From Acidobacteriota bacterium (GTDB taxonomy: Bacteria > Acidobacteriota > Terriglobia > Terriglobales > Acidobacteriaceae), in contig JAKABE010000050.1 of NCBI GenBank assembly GCA_021801945.1, positions 1 to 13,107 of the forward strand: a stretch of DNA of 13,107 nucleotides. The letters run 5' to 3'. The notes under the pieces are model-generated. The model saw only the letters and a program-made list of their open reading frames with translations, ran no database searches and was not told the DNA's origin. Made by a program: the position numbers and the translations under genes. How positions within the stretch are numbered: the first letter of the stretch is position 1; each line of letters begins with the position of its first letter. Shown here piece after piece: positions 1 to 7,434 of this stretch.

Positions 1-210
1 CTCTCTGCCCAAGCCACAAAGACAAAGATGCGGGAGGGCAGAGCACCCAAATCCTGGTTACAGAACCATGCGGTCGCGACACTAGGAAAGGCAGATGGCG
101 GCGTGTGGTTTGTTTCCAGGCATCCGTAATCTGATGTCCGGCCAGAAGTTCTTGCTGGCAGTGCAAGGCGCATCGCGAAATGTTGCTTCGCGCAGCGTCC
201 GCAGGCTCGC

Positions 211-239
211 TTTACCTCCCACAGGAGCAACGATACAAT
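211..239 (+). promoter_or_regulatory. Sigma70-type promoter of the tRNA-Thr gene
   Basis: A -35 box TTTACC (211-216, 4 of 6 matches to TTGACA) and a -10 box TACAAT (234-239, 5 of 6 matches to TATAAT) are separated by exactly 17 bp. Transcription would begin near 246, about five bases before the tRNA 5' end at 251, a normal leader length for a tRNA gene. A perfect inverted repeat, CGCGAA (174-179) and TTCGCG (187-192), lies just upstream. Boxes and spacing are seen directly; activity is inferred. Confidence 0.65.
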
Positions 240-250
240 TTTAAGAGGAA

Positions 251-326
251 GCCGACGTAGCTCAGTTGGTAGAGCAGCTGATTCGTAATCAGCAGGTCGT
301 CAGTTCAAGTCTGACCGTCGGCTCCA
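251..326 (+). tRNA. tRNA-Thr, anticodon CGT
   Basis: A complete cloverleaf can be folded by eye. The acceptor stem is GCCGACG (251-257) with CGTCGGC (316-322), seven perfect pairs. The D stem is GCTC/GAGC (260-263/272-275). The anticodon stem is GCTGA/TCAGC (277-281/289-293) around loop TTCGTAA with anticodon CGT at 284-286, which reads ACG threonine codons. The T stem is GTCAG/CTGAC (299-303/311-315) with loop TTCAAGT. The discriminator base is T323 and the CCA end is encoded (324-326). No terminator with a T-run follows closely. Confidence 0.97.
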
Positions 327-417
327 GCGCATCACCACGGTCGATTCGGCCAGCTTCCTGCAATTGGAATGTCCGGCAGCAACCCTTCGTACATGCCAAC
401 AGATGGGACGGAGGCAA

Positions 418-442
418 GGCAAGTCGTTCCGGGAGACTTGCC
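418..442. repeat. Perfect 8-bp stem-loop between tRNA and methyltransferase
   Basis: GGCAAGTC (418-425) and GACTTGCC (435-442) are exact reverse complements around a 9-nt loop. The structure lies 92 bases past the tRNA and 98 bases before the methyltransferase start. No T-run follows on either strand, so it is not a canonical intrinsic terminator. It could mark the tRNA transcript's 3' end, or be a transcript-stabilising hairpin or an operator. The rest of 327-539 shows nothing recognisable. Confidence 0.5.
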
Positions 443-539
443 GGTAACACAGCCGGGATATCGAAGGCTTGCCCTCTTAAATCCGTGCTCAAACATGAAA
501 ACTGTTGCGTATACGGATGTTCTACCGTGAAAGGCAAAT

Positions 540-1325
540 TTGCCTGCTCAGTCACATCATTCCGATCCTCGCATCCTGGGGCGGCGGACTCTGGAACAAG
601 ATCACCGCTGCCTCGCCGAACTCTTGCATCCGGGGCTTTCTGTGCTTGACGTTGGCTGCGACATCGGCTCGATTACTGCGGGCATTGCGCAGACCGTCAG
701 GCCCGAGGGGTTGGTGCTCGGCGTTGATCGGGACGAGGCTCTTCTCGAGATGGCACGGAGAGAATACGCAGGAATTGAGAACCTGCAATTCGAGTATGGT
801 GACGCAACGGCTCGGAAGTCTCGAGCGCGATTCGATATCGTAACCTCCGCGCGGGCGTTGCAATGGATTGCTGAACCTCGTTTGGCGGTTGAGAATAGGA
901 AACTAGCCGCCAAACCCGGCGACATGGTCGTGGTTCTCGATTACACTCACACTCAAAACGGATGGGAGCCCGAACCCCCGCCCGAGTTCAAGATATTCTA
1001 TGACTCATTCCTTGCATGGCAGCGCGCGAACAGCTGGGATAACGAAATCGCGGACCACCTCCCTGGTTTCTTCCGATCCACGGGTTTGACAAGCGTTCGT
1101 GGCTATTCCCAGAACGAGGTTGTGAAACGTGGAGAGTCGGAGTTTGCATCGCGAAGCTTTTCGTGGACCGGTACCCTTGAGCACGTGGCCGGGCAACTTG
1201 TAGCGGCCGGGCTCTGCACTGCGGCTCAGCTTAAAGATGCTCGTGAACGCTACGAGTCATGGGGCAGCACAGGGCTCGTTCGGCGGACCTTGGCACTTCG
1301 AACTACGATCGGGGTTGTGCCATAA
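540..1325 (+). CDS. Class I SAM-dependent methyltransferase
   Basis: A 261-aa protein with a Rossmann-type methyltransferase domain over roughly residues 25-135. Motif I reads VLDVGCDIG (residues 35-43), followed by the ribose-binding acidic strand end GVDRD (61-65, D63), GDAT (87-90) and FDIVTSARALQWI (98-110). These are hallmarks of the Methyltransf_11/25 superfamily, which transfers a methyl group from S-adenosylmethionine. The substrate cannot be read from sequence. The C-terminal half (residues 135-261, with WEPEPPPEF) probably forms the substrate cap. The start is TTG at 540: GAAAGG at 529-534 gives a ribosome site with 5-nt spacing, and the N-terminus DPRILGRRTLEQDHRCLA looks native to the family. 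In motif I the second glycine position of the usual GCGTG is aspartate (D41). It lies 54 bp upstream of the semialdehyde dehydrogenase on the same strand, but has no evident role in that pathway. Class confident, substrate unknown. Confidence 0.88.
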   Translation: MPAQSHHSDPRILGRRTLEQDHRCLAELLHPGLSVLDVGCDIGSITAGIAQTVRPEGLVLGVDRDEALLEMARREYAGIENLQFEYGDATARKSRARFDIVTSARALQWIAEPRLAVENRKLAAKPGDMVVVLDYTHTQNGWEPEPPPEFKIFYDSFLAWQRANSWDNEIADHLPGFFRSTGLTSVRGYSQNEVVKRGESEFASRSFSWTGTLEHVAGQLVAAGLCTAAQLKDARERYESWGSTGLVRRTLALRTTIGVVP

Positions 1326-1333
1326 TCGGTTTA

Positions 1334-1363
1334 TTCAGAGTTTTTTCCGCACCCGGATATATT
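1334..1363 (+). promoter_or_regulatory. Possible promoter of the semialdehyde dehydrogenase gene
   Basis: TTCAGA (1334-1339, 4 of 6 to TTGACA) and TATATT (1358-1363, 5 of 6 to TATAAT) are spaced 18 bp apart in the 54-bp gap before the gene. Initiation near 1370 would leave a very short leader. The candidate ribosome site GGTGG at 1369-1373 would then sit at the RNA 5' end, which weakens the call. Co-transcription from the upstream methyltransferase is the alternative. Confidence 0.35.
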
Positions 1364-1379
1364 CTTACGGTGGTGAGCT

Positions 1380-2981
1380 ATGTTACACGGATATTCATTG
1401 ATTAACGGCGAGCCGCGCCCGGCAACCGGCACGGCATTCAACAGCATTGACCCCAGCACGGGCAGGCACCTTAGCCCGGCGTACCGTTACGCCTCTGCCG
1501 AAGACTTGGAACTTGCCGCCGATCTGGCCGAGGAGGCTTTTGTCACCTACGGCAAGCTGCCGGGCAACGAAAGGGCGCGTTTTCTGCGCCACATCGCAGC
1601 GGGACTCGAAGCCATCGCCGCCGAGCTAGTCGAGCAGGTGAACCGGGAGTCGGCACTCGGAGAAGCTCGCCTCAAAGGAGAGCTGGCGCGGACCGTGAAT
1701 CAACTCCGCCTCTTCGCCGATGTCGTGGAGGACGGATCGTGGGTGAATGCGCGCATCGATCCCGCGCAGCCGGACCGCAAGCCGCTGCCCAGGGTTGACC
1801 TCCGCTCCATGCTGCACCCCATCGGTCCCATTGCGGTCTTCGGCTCCAGTAATTTCCCGCTTGCCTTCTCCGTTGCCGGCGGCGACACCGCCTCCGCGCT
1901 CGCTGGAGGCAATCCCGTAATCGTCAAAGCACACTCGGCGCATCCGGCCACCAGCGAGATGGTGGGCCAGGTCATCTGCCGTAGCGTGCGCGAGTGCGGC
2001 CTGCCGCCGGGCACCTTTGCGGTAATCTTCGGGCCGGGCACGCAACTGGGAGCCGCACTGGTCAAGCATCCCAAGGTGAAAGGCGTCGGCTTCACGGGAT
2101 CGCGAGCTGCCGGCCGGTCGCTCATGGACCTTTGCGCGGCGCGTCCCGAGCCAATCCCCTGCTTTACCGAGATGAGCAGCGTAAATCCAGTCTTTGTGCT
2201 GCCGGAGGCCCTGCGCACGCGCGGCGCCGAGATTGCCAAGGGCCTCTACGGATCATTCACTCTGGGCGTAGGGCAGTTCTGCACCAAGCCGGGAATGGTT
2301 TTCCTGCCCCGCAATGAACACGCCGACGCGCTCGTCGCCGATCTCAGTGGCCAGGTGCTGAAGGCTGCCATCTCTCCCATGCTCACGCCGGGAATCTCCA
2401 AGAGCTATCGCGAGGAGGTGGCGCAGCGGAAGGGCACCAGCGGCGTGGAGACGGTGGCTTTGGCCGAGGCACCGGAGAAGGTCGCCGATACCTACGCAGT
2501 ACCCGTCGTTTTTCAAATCGACGGCAGCGAACTGGTGCGCGACCCCAATCTGACCGGTGAGATCTTCGGACCGACTACGCTCGTCATCCGCTACAGAAAT
2601 ATCGAGGAGTTGATGGCGCTGGCGGGCGCCCTCGAGGGGCAACTCACCGCGACTCTTCACGGCACCGACGCCGACATCGCGGAGTTCGCAGGCTTGGTGA
2701 GCATCCTGGAGCGCAAGGCGGGAAGGCTGATCGTCAACGGCTTCCCCACGGGCGTTGAAGTTTGTCACGCCATGGTGCACGGAGGGCCGTATCCAGCCAC
2801 CAGCGACAACCGGTTTACCTCGGTAGGCACGCTCGCTATCTACCGCTACGTCCGCCCCATCTGCTACCAGAACTTTCCCCAGGCCGCTCTGCCGGACGCC
2901 CTCAAGGACGACAATCCGCTCGGAATCTTTCGCCTGGTAAACGGCAAATTCACGCGCGCTGCGGTTGCCGGCGTTTCTTAA
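1380..2981 (+). CDS. 2,5-dioxovalerate (alpha-ketoglutarate semialdehyde) dehydrogenase
   Basis: A 533-aa NAD(P)+-dependent aldehyde dehydrogenase of the branch that oxidises alpha-ketoglutarate semialdehyde to alpha-ketoglutarate (EC 1.2.1.26), the last step of non-phosphorylative pentose and sugar-acid catabolism. The fold signature is complete: SSNFPLA with catalytic N158, the cofactor lysine K183 in VKAHSAHP, the cofactor loop FTGSRAAG (238-245), the general-base glutamate E264 in TEMSSVNP, the nucleophile C301 in GQFCTKPG, and EIFGP (394-398). VKAHSAHP, GGDTASALAGG and FCTKPG are the versions typical of KGSA dehydrogenases rather than generic aldehyde dehydrogenases. Length matches the subfamily. 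The ATG start has GGTGG six bases upstream. The gene ends tail-to-tail with a permease gene, the two stop codons overlapping. The two dehydratases that make its substrate are 1.6 kb downstream. Exact donor preference (NAD or NADP) cannot be read here. Confidence 0.9.
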   Translation: MLHGYSLINGEPRPATGTAFNSIDPSTGRHLSPAYRYASAEDLELAADLAEEAFVTYGKLPGNERARFLRHIAAGLEAIAAELVEQVNRESALGEARLKGELARTVNQLRLFADVVEDGSWVNARIDPAQPDRKPLPRVDLRSMLHPIGPIAVFGSSNFPLAFSVAGGDTASALAGGNPVIVKAHSAHPATSEMVGQVICRSVRECGLPPGTFAVIFGPGTQLGAALVKHPKVKGVGFTGSRAAGRSLMDLCAARPEPIPCFTEMSSVNPVFVLPEALRTRGAEIAKGLYGSFTLGVGQFCTKPGMVFLPRNEHADALVADLSGQVLKAAISPMLTPGISKSYREEVAQRKGTSGVETVALAEAPEKVADTYAVPVVFQIDGSELVRDPNLTGEIFGPTTLVIRYRNIEELMALAGALEGQLTATLHGTDADIAEFAGLVSILERKAGRLIVNGFPTGVEVCHAMVHGGPYPATSDNRFTSVGTLAIYRYVRPICYQNFPQAALPDALKDDNPLGIFRLVNGKFTRAAVAGVS

Positions 2982-4276
2982 GCCCCGGCAACCTTCTTAG
3001 GCTTCGGCAAGCAAAGGGTCAGAATCCCGGAGAGCAGAAGCGATACGGACATGAGGAAAATGCCGGCCCGGGAACTGTGCGTGATGGCCTCCAGCAGGCC
3101 CACCACATAGGCGCCGATAAAGCCCCCCAAAGCTCCGCAACTGTTGATCAGGGCCATCACTTCGCCCGAGACGTTCTTGGGCATCATCTCTGGTACGATG
3201 GCCCAGAAGGGGCCGTAGGGAGCGTACATGCCGCCCCCGGCGGCGATCAGGAACACGTAGGAAAGCCAGAAGCTTGTGTTGGTCACCAGATAGGAGCTGA
3301 AAAACGCCACCCCGGCGAGGATCAGAAACGGAGCGACGAATCGCTCGCGCTTGAGTGTGCGGTCGGAGAAGTAGGCCACCACCACCATCAGAATTACTGC
3401 CAGCAAATAAGGGATCGCAGTGAGCAACCCCACTCTCCCGATCCCCGCCCTCGATCCCGCGCGGATCATCGTGGGCAGCCACAGCACCAGCCCATAAATT
3501 CCCACGCTCCAGGCCAAATACTGCGCGCAGAGCAAAATTACCGAGGGGATGCGCAGAGTTGCAAGCAAGCCCTGCACCTTGGGCAGAGATTCCTGCTCGT
3601 GCTCCAGCTCACTTTCGATCCAATCCTTGCTCGGTTTGTTCAGCCACTTTGCCTCCCGGGGGTGGTCGTGAACCACGGCGATCCATACAAGGGCCCATAG
3701 GATAGAAGGAACACCCTCGATAATGAATGCCCATTGCCAGCCAACCGCGCTGATGATGTATCCGGTCACTGCTGACATCCAAGTTACGGTAATCGGATTA
3801 CCGAGGATCAGAATAGCGTTGGCGCGCGAGCGCTCTGTCCGTGTGAACCAACTGGTCAGCAGGATCAGCATGGCGGGGAAGATCATGCTCTCCGCCACGC
3901 CCAGCAGCGTTCGATCCAGAGCCAGCAGCCAGAAGGTTCGTATAACGCCTGTCAAGCTTGCCAACACACCCCAGGCAATCAACGCAAAAAAGACCAGACG
4001 GGTAGCGCTCTTGCGGTGCGCGTACGCCGCGCCGGGTATCTGAAAAAGAAAATAGCCTAGAAAAAACAGCGATCCCAGCAGCGCGTTTTGTTCCCCGGTA
4101 ATATGGAGCGTAGCCGCCAACCCCGCGGCTGCGCCGAATCCATAATTCGCGCGATCGAGATAGGCAAGGCTGTAGGTAATAAAAACCAGCGGCAACAAAT
4201 AAATCCAGCGGCGGCGCCTACCTTCCTGCTGCTCAGCGCTTTGCTGCTGTGTATGGGAGATGACCTTGTCAGACAT
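2978..4276 (-). CDS. MFS permease, anion:cation symporter (ACS) family, probable sugar-acid uptake
   Basis: A 432-aa hydrophobic protein with about 12 membrane segments. A basic N-terminus (GRRRRW, residues 20-25) is followed by the first helix and the YLDRANYGF signature near residue 40. The family signature between TM1 and TM2 is clear (QNALLGSLFFLGYFLFQIPG). A hydrophilic central loop (roughly residues 200-235, KPSKDWIESELEHEQ) separates the two six-helix halves. The second half contains GPFWAIVPEMMPKNVSGEV, typical of ACS carriers, which take up galactonate, glucarate, tartrate and similar acids with protons. Given the neighbours, a pentonate or related aldonate is the likely cargo; this is inference. 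It is convergent with the semialdehyde dehydrogenase (4-bp overlap at 2978-2981) and divergent from the xylonate dehydratase. The ATG at 4276 has only a weak ribosome site (a GGGA close to the start). Confidence 0.88.
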   Translation of the reverse strand: MSDKVISHTQQQSAEQQEGRRRRWIYLLPLVFITYSLAYLDRANYGFGAAAGLAATLHITGEQNALLGSLFFLGYFLFQIPGAAYAHRKSATRLVFFALIAWGVLASLTGVIRTFWLLALDRTLLGVAESMIFPAMLILLTSWFTRTERSRANAILILGNPITVTWMSAVTGYIISAVGWQWAFIIEGVPSILWALVWIAVVHDHPREAKWLNKPSKDWIESELEHEQESLPKVQGLLATLRIPSVILLCAQYLAWSVGIYGLVLWLPTMIRAGSRAGIGRVGLLTAIPYLLAVILMVVVAYFSDRTLKRERFVAPFLILAGVAFFSSYLVTNTSFWLSYVFLIAAGGGMYAPYGPFWAIVPEMMPKNVSGEVMALINSCGALGGFIGAYVVGLLEAITHSSRAGIFLMSVSLLLSGILTLCLPKPKKVAGA

Positions 4277-4379
4277 TTTCCCGTTATATCATCCTCGCAA
4301 CAGGGCCACCAAGAATCAATTGCGCCAACTTTCTTAGTGCGGGATGCACGAAGCCGGAGACTGGTCAGACCCGCGTAGA

Positions 4380-4408
4380 GCACCCGTGAAACAGGTGCGA
4401 TTGGCACC
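4380..4408. repeat. Alternating GCACC / GGTGC / GCACC inverted repeats
   Basis: GCACC (4380-4384), GGTGC (4394-4398) and GCACC (4404-4408) form two mutually exclusive pairings that share the central GGTGC, with loops of 9 and 5 nt. The arms are exact. They could be operator half-sites for the GntR protein or alternative RNA hairpins. Function is inferred only from position in the divergent control region. Confidence 0.45.
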
Positions 4409-4448
4409 CTGCGCCGTCGCGAACCGCCAGCCGTGACCCACACATCGG

Positions 4449-4477
4449 TCCCATAGAAGTGGGAGCGATGGTGCTCC
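4449..4477. repeat. Two overlapping 5-bp inverted repeats with 6-nt spacers
   Basis: TCCCA (4449-4453) pairs with TGGGA (4460-4464), and GGAGC (4462-4466) pairs with GCTCC (4473-4477). Both have 6-nt spacers and share bases 4462-4464. A spacing of 11 bp between arm starts is about one helical turn, as expected for dimeric regulator sites. This makes it the best operator candidate in the region, about 45 bp upstream of the -10-like TAAAAT. Confidence 0.45.
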
Positions 4478-4602
4478 ACCCTGCTTCTGCTACTCCGAGC
4501 TCATCCTGTAAAATCGTCTTGCGACTGTAGCTAATAGAAGCGCACCTACACTCTCTTCAAGCGAAAGGGCTTCCCATCACAACCATCAAGCTCACGTCGA
4601 TA

Positions 4603-6537
4603 TTGGAGACAGACGCACCGGAACTTCTGCAAGTTCCAACCCACGCGCCTGGACCTTCCGGGCTGCTTCCGATCTCCGCGAAAATGCTGCTTACGCAGCC
4701 CTCGGGAAACCTCTTCGGCCTCACCCAAAATGCGGGCATGGGTTGGAACCCCAACAGCCTCCTCGACCCTGAATTCCTGATCTTGAGCACCCACGGCGGC
4801 CTGCGCGCCGAAAACGGAGAACCCATCGCCCTTGGATTCCACACCGGCCACTGGGAGGTGGGTCTGCTGGTCGCCGAAGCGGCTCGGGAATTGAAGGCCC
4901 TTCACGCCATTCCCTTCGCTGGAGCTTGCACCGATCCTTGCGATGGCCGCACGCAGGGCACCACTGGCATGATGGACTCATTGGCCTACCGCAACGATGC
5001 GGCTACGGTTTTGCGTCGCCTGATGCGCTCGCTGCCCACCGGCAAGGGCCTGCTGGGCGTGGCCACCTGCGACAAGGGATTGCCCGCCATGATGATGGCG
5101 CTGGCCGCCTGCCGCAACAAGCCCGCCGTTCTGGTTCCCGGCGGCGTCACGCTGCTGCCGGAATCCGGAGAAGATGCGGGCAAGGTGCAGACCATCGGCG
5201 CGCGCTTCGCGCAGCATCAGATCACGTTGGAATACGCAGCGGAGGTGGGTTGCCGCGCCTGCGCTACTCCCGGCGGCGGTTGCCAGTTCCTGGGCACCGC
5301 AGCTACCTCGCAGGTGGTGGGCGAGGCGTTAGGACTCTCGCTGCCTCATACCGCACTGGCACCTTCAGGCCAGCCCATCTGGCTCGATGCCGCCGGCCGC
5401 TCGGCGCGCGCCCTCCTGCGCCTCCATCAGCTCGGCATTGGCGCCCGAAATATCCTCACTCCGGCCTCAGTCCGCAATGCCATGGTGATCCATGCCGCCT
5501 TCGGCGGCTCTACCAACCTGCTCATCCACCTCCCCGCCATCGCTCACGCGGCGGGCCTGGCACGTCCTTCGGTCTCCGACTGGGTGGAAGTCAATCGCCT
5601 TGTGCCGCGGCTGGTCGATGCCCTTCCCAATGGACCGCGCAACTTCGCCACCGTGCAGGTCTTCCTAGCCGGTGGCGTGCCGGAAGTCATGCTCCATCTG
5701 CGCGCGGCCGGCCTGCTCGATACCAGTGTCAGCACTGTCTCCGGAGATACGCTGGACGTTTGCCTCGATTGGTGGCGCGAGAGCCCGCGCCGTCATGCCT
5801 TACGCCGTGCCCTCCAGCAGGAAGACGGCATCGATCCCGATGAAATCATCATGCCGCCAGCGCGCGCACGTTCCCGCGGGCTCTCTTCCACGATCTGCTT
5901 TCCCATGGGCAATCTGGCGCCCGATGGCTCGGTCGTCAAGTGCACGGCCATCGATCCCTCGCTGATCGACGAGGACAACGTCTTTCGCCACACCGGTCCG
6001 GCGCGAGTCTTCGTCTCCGAGCCGGCTGCCATCCAGGCCATCAAGAGCGGCGCGATCGTTGAAGGTGACGTGATGGTGCTCATCTGCGGCGGACCCAAGG
6101 GCGCGGGCATGCAGGAGATTTATCAGATCACCGCGGCGCTCAAGCAGCTCCCTCACTGCAAGCACGTAGCGGTTTTGACCGACGCGCGCTTCAGCGGCGT
6201 CTCCACTGGCGCCTGCGTCGGCCACATCTCGCCCGAGGCGCTCGGGGGCGGACCCATCGGCAAGGTGCGGGAAGGCGACCGCATCGAGATTGTGATCGAC
6301 CGCGCCGCACTCTCCGGTTCCATCCACTTGGTGGGAGACGAGGAGGATATCTTCGGCGCGGAAGAGGGTACGCGCCGACTAGCCCGGCGCAGGCCGCGTG
6401 CCGACCTGCACTCTCATCCAGATCTACCCGAAGACACACGCCTCTGGGCCGCTCTCGTGGAAGCCAGCGGCGGCGTTTGGGGCGGTTGCGTTTATGATGT
6501 GGACAAAATCGTCGTTCGATTGGAGAAGCACGCATGA
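4603..6537 (+). CDS. yjhG: D-xylonate dehydratase, YjhG/YagF type (IlvD/Edd family)
   Basis: A 644-aa Fe-S dehydratase that removes water from D-xylonate (or a closely related aldonate) to give 2-keto-3-deoxy-D-xylonate. The whole length resembles E. coli YjhG, including [39 protein letters not shown] sequence ([15 protein letters not shown] here), [26 protein letters not shown] and the C-terminal GGxWxGCxYDVDKI. Iron-sulfur cysteines are expected at C113 (DPCDGR), C156 (TCDKG, with metal-site D157/K158) and C227 (GGGCQF). The coordinates use TTG at 4603, but this start has no ribosome site, and homologs carry about 14 more N-terminal residues. The frame is open back to a stop at 4528. AAAGGG (4564-4569) lies six bases before an in-frame ATC at 4576, so translation may really begin upstream at a non-standard codon. 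It overlaps the next gene by ATGA, implying coupling. Neighbouring enzymes support the pentonate assignment. Confidence 0.93.
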   Translation: METDAPELLQVPTHAPGPSGLLPISAKMLLTQPSGNLFGLTQNAGMGWNPNSLLDPEFLILSTHGGLRAENGEPIALGFHTGHWEVGLLVAEAARELKALHAIPFAGACTDPCDGRTQGTTGMMDSLAYRNDAATVLRRLMRSLPTGKGLLGVATCDKGLPAMMMALAACRNKPAVLVPGGVTLLPESGEDAGKVQTIGARFAQHQITLEYAAEVGCRACATPGGGCQFLGTAATSQVVGEALGLSLPHTALAPSGQPIWLDAAGRSARALLRLHQLGIGARNILTPASVRNAMVIHAAFGGSTNLLIHLPAIAHAAGLARPSVSDWVEVNRLVPRLVDALPNGPRNFATVQVFLAGGVPEVMLHLRAAGLLDTSVSTVSGDTLDVCLDWWRESPRRHALRRALQQEDGIDPDEIIMPPARARSRGLSSTICFPMGNLAPDGSVVKCTAIDPSLIDEDNVFRHTGPARVFVSEPAAIQAIKSGAIVEGDVMVLICGGPKGAGMQEIYQITAALKQLPHCKHVAVLTDARFSGVSTGACVGHISPEALGGGPIGKVREGDRIEIVIDRAALSGSIHLVGDEEDIFGAEEGTRRLARRRPRADLHSHPDLPEDTRLWAALVEASGGVWGGCVYDVDKIVVRLEKHA

Positions 6538-7373
6538 AACTCTACCGCACCAGCAACGGACCTTATGTGGAAGACCGCGGCAATTATTACCATGTTCCGG
6601 AATCCTCTTGGGATGCTCTGATTACACACAATGACTTACTGGGCTATCTTGGCTCCATTGTAAAAGGCAGCCAAAACGCTACGGATTTTTTGTCCGCACG
6701 CGTTGAGGCGCCTATCGCAAGTCAGGAGGTTTGGGCCGCCGGCGTTACTTATTACCGCAGCCGCAGCGCGCGCATGGAAGAGTCGAAGAGCGCCGGTGGT
6801 GGTGACTTTTATGACCGCGTCTACTCTGCCGAACGCCCCGAGCTATTCTTCAAATCCCTCGGCAGCCGTGTCGTCGGTCCTGGTGGTCAGGTTCGCATTC
6901 GTAAGGACGCAAAGTGGTCTGTACCGGAGCCGGAGCTTACGGTTCTCGCCAACCAGCGCGGCGAAATCATCGGCTGCACGATTGGGAACGACATGAGCTC
7001 GCGCGACATCGAGGGCGAAAATCCTCTCTATCTCCCCCAGGCCAAGGTCTACGACGGCAGCTGCGCCTTAGGTCCGTGCCTCTACGTCAGCAGCGAACCG
7101 CTTCCGTCCTCCACCCCTATTCGCATGGAAATCGAGCGCAGCGGTAAGGCCGAATTCTCCGGCGAAACCACCCTTGCTTCTCTGAAGCGCGCGCCGGCGC
7201 TGCTCATTGAGTATCTCTTCCGCGAGATGACTTTTCCCTGTGGGACTTTCCTGATGACCGGTACGGGCATCGTCCCTCCGGATTCGTTCGCGCTGGCTGC
7301 CGGGGACCGCGTTCGCATCTCCATTGAGCCGTGCGGCACGCTCGAAAACGTGGTTGCTCAAGGAAAGCTGTAA
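6534..7373 (+). CDS. 2-keto-3-deoxy-pentonate dehydratase, FAH superfamily
   Basis: A 279-aa member of the fumarylacetoacetate hydrolase fold. The motifs are GVTY (70-73), RPELFFKS (101-108), the metal-binding PEPEL (E132, E134) and NDMSSRD (D153), AKVYDGS (K171) and GTGIVPP in the C-terminal region. In this family 2-keto-3-deoxy-D-arabinonate/xylonate dehydratase (EC 4.2.1.141, for example the Sulfolobus enzyme) converts the product of aldonate dehydration to alpha-ketoglutarate semialdehyde. That activity would exactly link the upstream xylonate dehydratase to the semialdehyde dehydrogenase in this window. The ATG overlaps the upstream TGA by four bases (6534-6537), and GGAG at 6522-6525 supplies the ribosome site at 8-nt spacing. 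Other FAH proteins (acylpyruvate hydrolases, isomerases) share the fold, so the specific reaction rests on context. A strong hairpin follows the stop codon. Confidence 0.87.
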   Translation: MKLYRTSNGPYVEDRGNYYHVPESSWDALITHNDLLGYLGSIVKGSQNATDFLSARVEAPIASQEVWAAGVTYYRSRSARMEESKSAGGGDFYDRVYSAERPELFFKSLGSRVVGPGGQVRIRKDAKWSVPEPELTVLANQRGEIIGCTIGNDMSSRDIEGENPLYLPQAKVYDGSCALGPCLYVSSEPLPSSTPIRMEIERSGKAEFSGETTLASLKRAPALLIEYLFREMTFPCGTFLMTGTGIVPPDSFALAAGDRVRISIEPCGTLENVVAQGKL

Positions 7374-7383
7374 CCGTCGAGCT

Positions 7384-7434
7384 CAGCCGGCACCCTGATC
7401 CGCATTCATCCGAAAAGAATGAGTCTGCCGGCTG
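7384..7434 (+). terminator. Long stem-loop at the end of the dehydratase operon
   Basis: CAGCCGGCA (7384-7392) and TGCCGGCTG (7426-7434) are a perfect 9-bp inverted repeat starting 10 bases after the stop codon. An inner stem CATTC (7403-7407)/GAATG (7417-7421) with a 9-nt loop nests inside. The position suits a transcript 3' end. There is no T-run directly after the stem, so it may act as a 3' stabiliser or a non-canonical terminator rather than a classic intrinsic one. Confidence 0.5.

Larger units (their letters stand above)
4277..4602. promoter_or_regulatory. Divergent control region between permease and xylonate dehydratase operon
   Basis: This gap of about 300 bases must hold the promoters of both the leftward permease and the rightward dehydratase operon. 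It is rich in perfect short inverted repeats: GCACC/GGTGC/GCACC alternating at 4380-4408, TCCCA-N6-TGGGA at 4449-4464 and GGAGC-N6-GCTCC at 4462-4477. For the rightward operon a -10-like TAAAAT occurs at 4509-4514, but no good -35 lies 16-18 bp upstream. A ribosome site AAAGGG is at 4564-4569. I found no convincing leftward promoter. Confidence 0.5.

Noticed and set aside
251..540. tRNA-associated integration site
   Set aside because: No integrase gene and no repeat of the tRNA 3' end was seen elsewhere in the window.
266..649. 127-aa open frame on +
   Set aside because: It begins inside the tRNA gene, runs into the methyltransferase start and has no recognisable protein features; the - strand frame at 289-555 is likewise a tRNA shadow.
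2762..3700. 312-aa open frame on +
   Set aside because: It lies antisense to the permease gene, and the translation is a low-complexity His/Gln/Arg-rich shadow of membrane-protein codons.
4926..5843. 305-aa open frame on +
   Set aside because: It is an Arg/Pro/Ser-rich out-of-frame shadow fully inside the xylonate dehydratase, which has unambiguous family motifs in its own frame.
5800..6327. 175-aa open frame on - inside the xylonate dehydratase
   Set aside because: Antisense shadow caused by high third-position GC; no ribosome site or protein signature.
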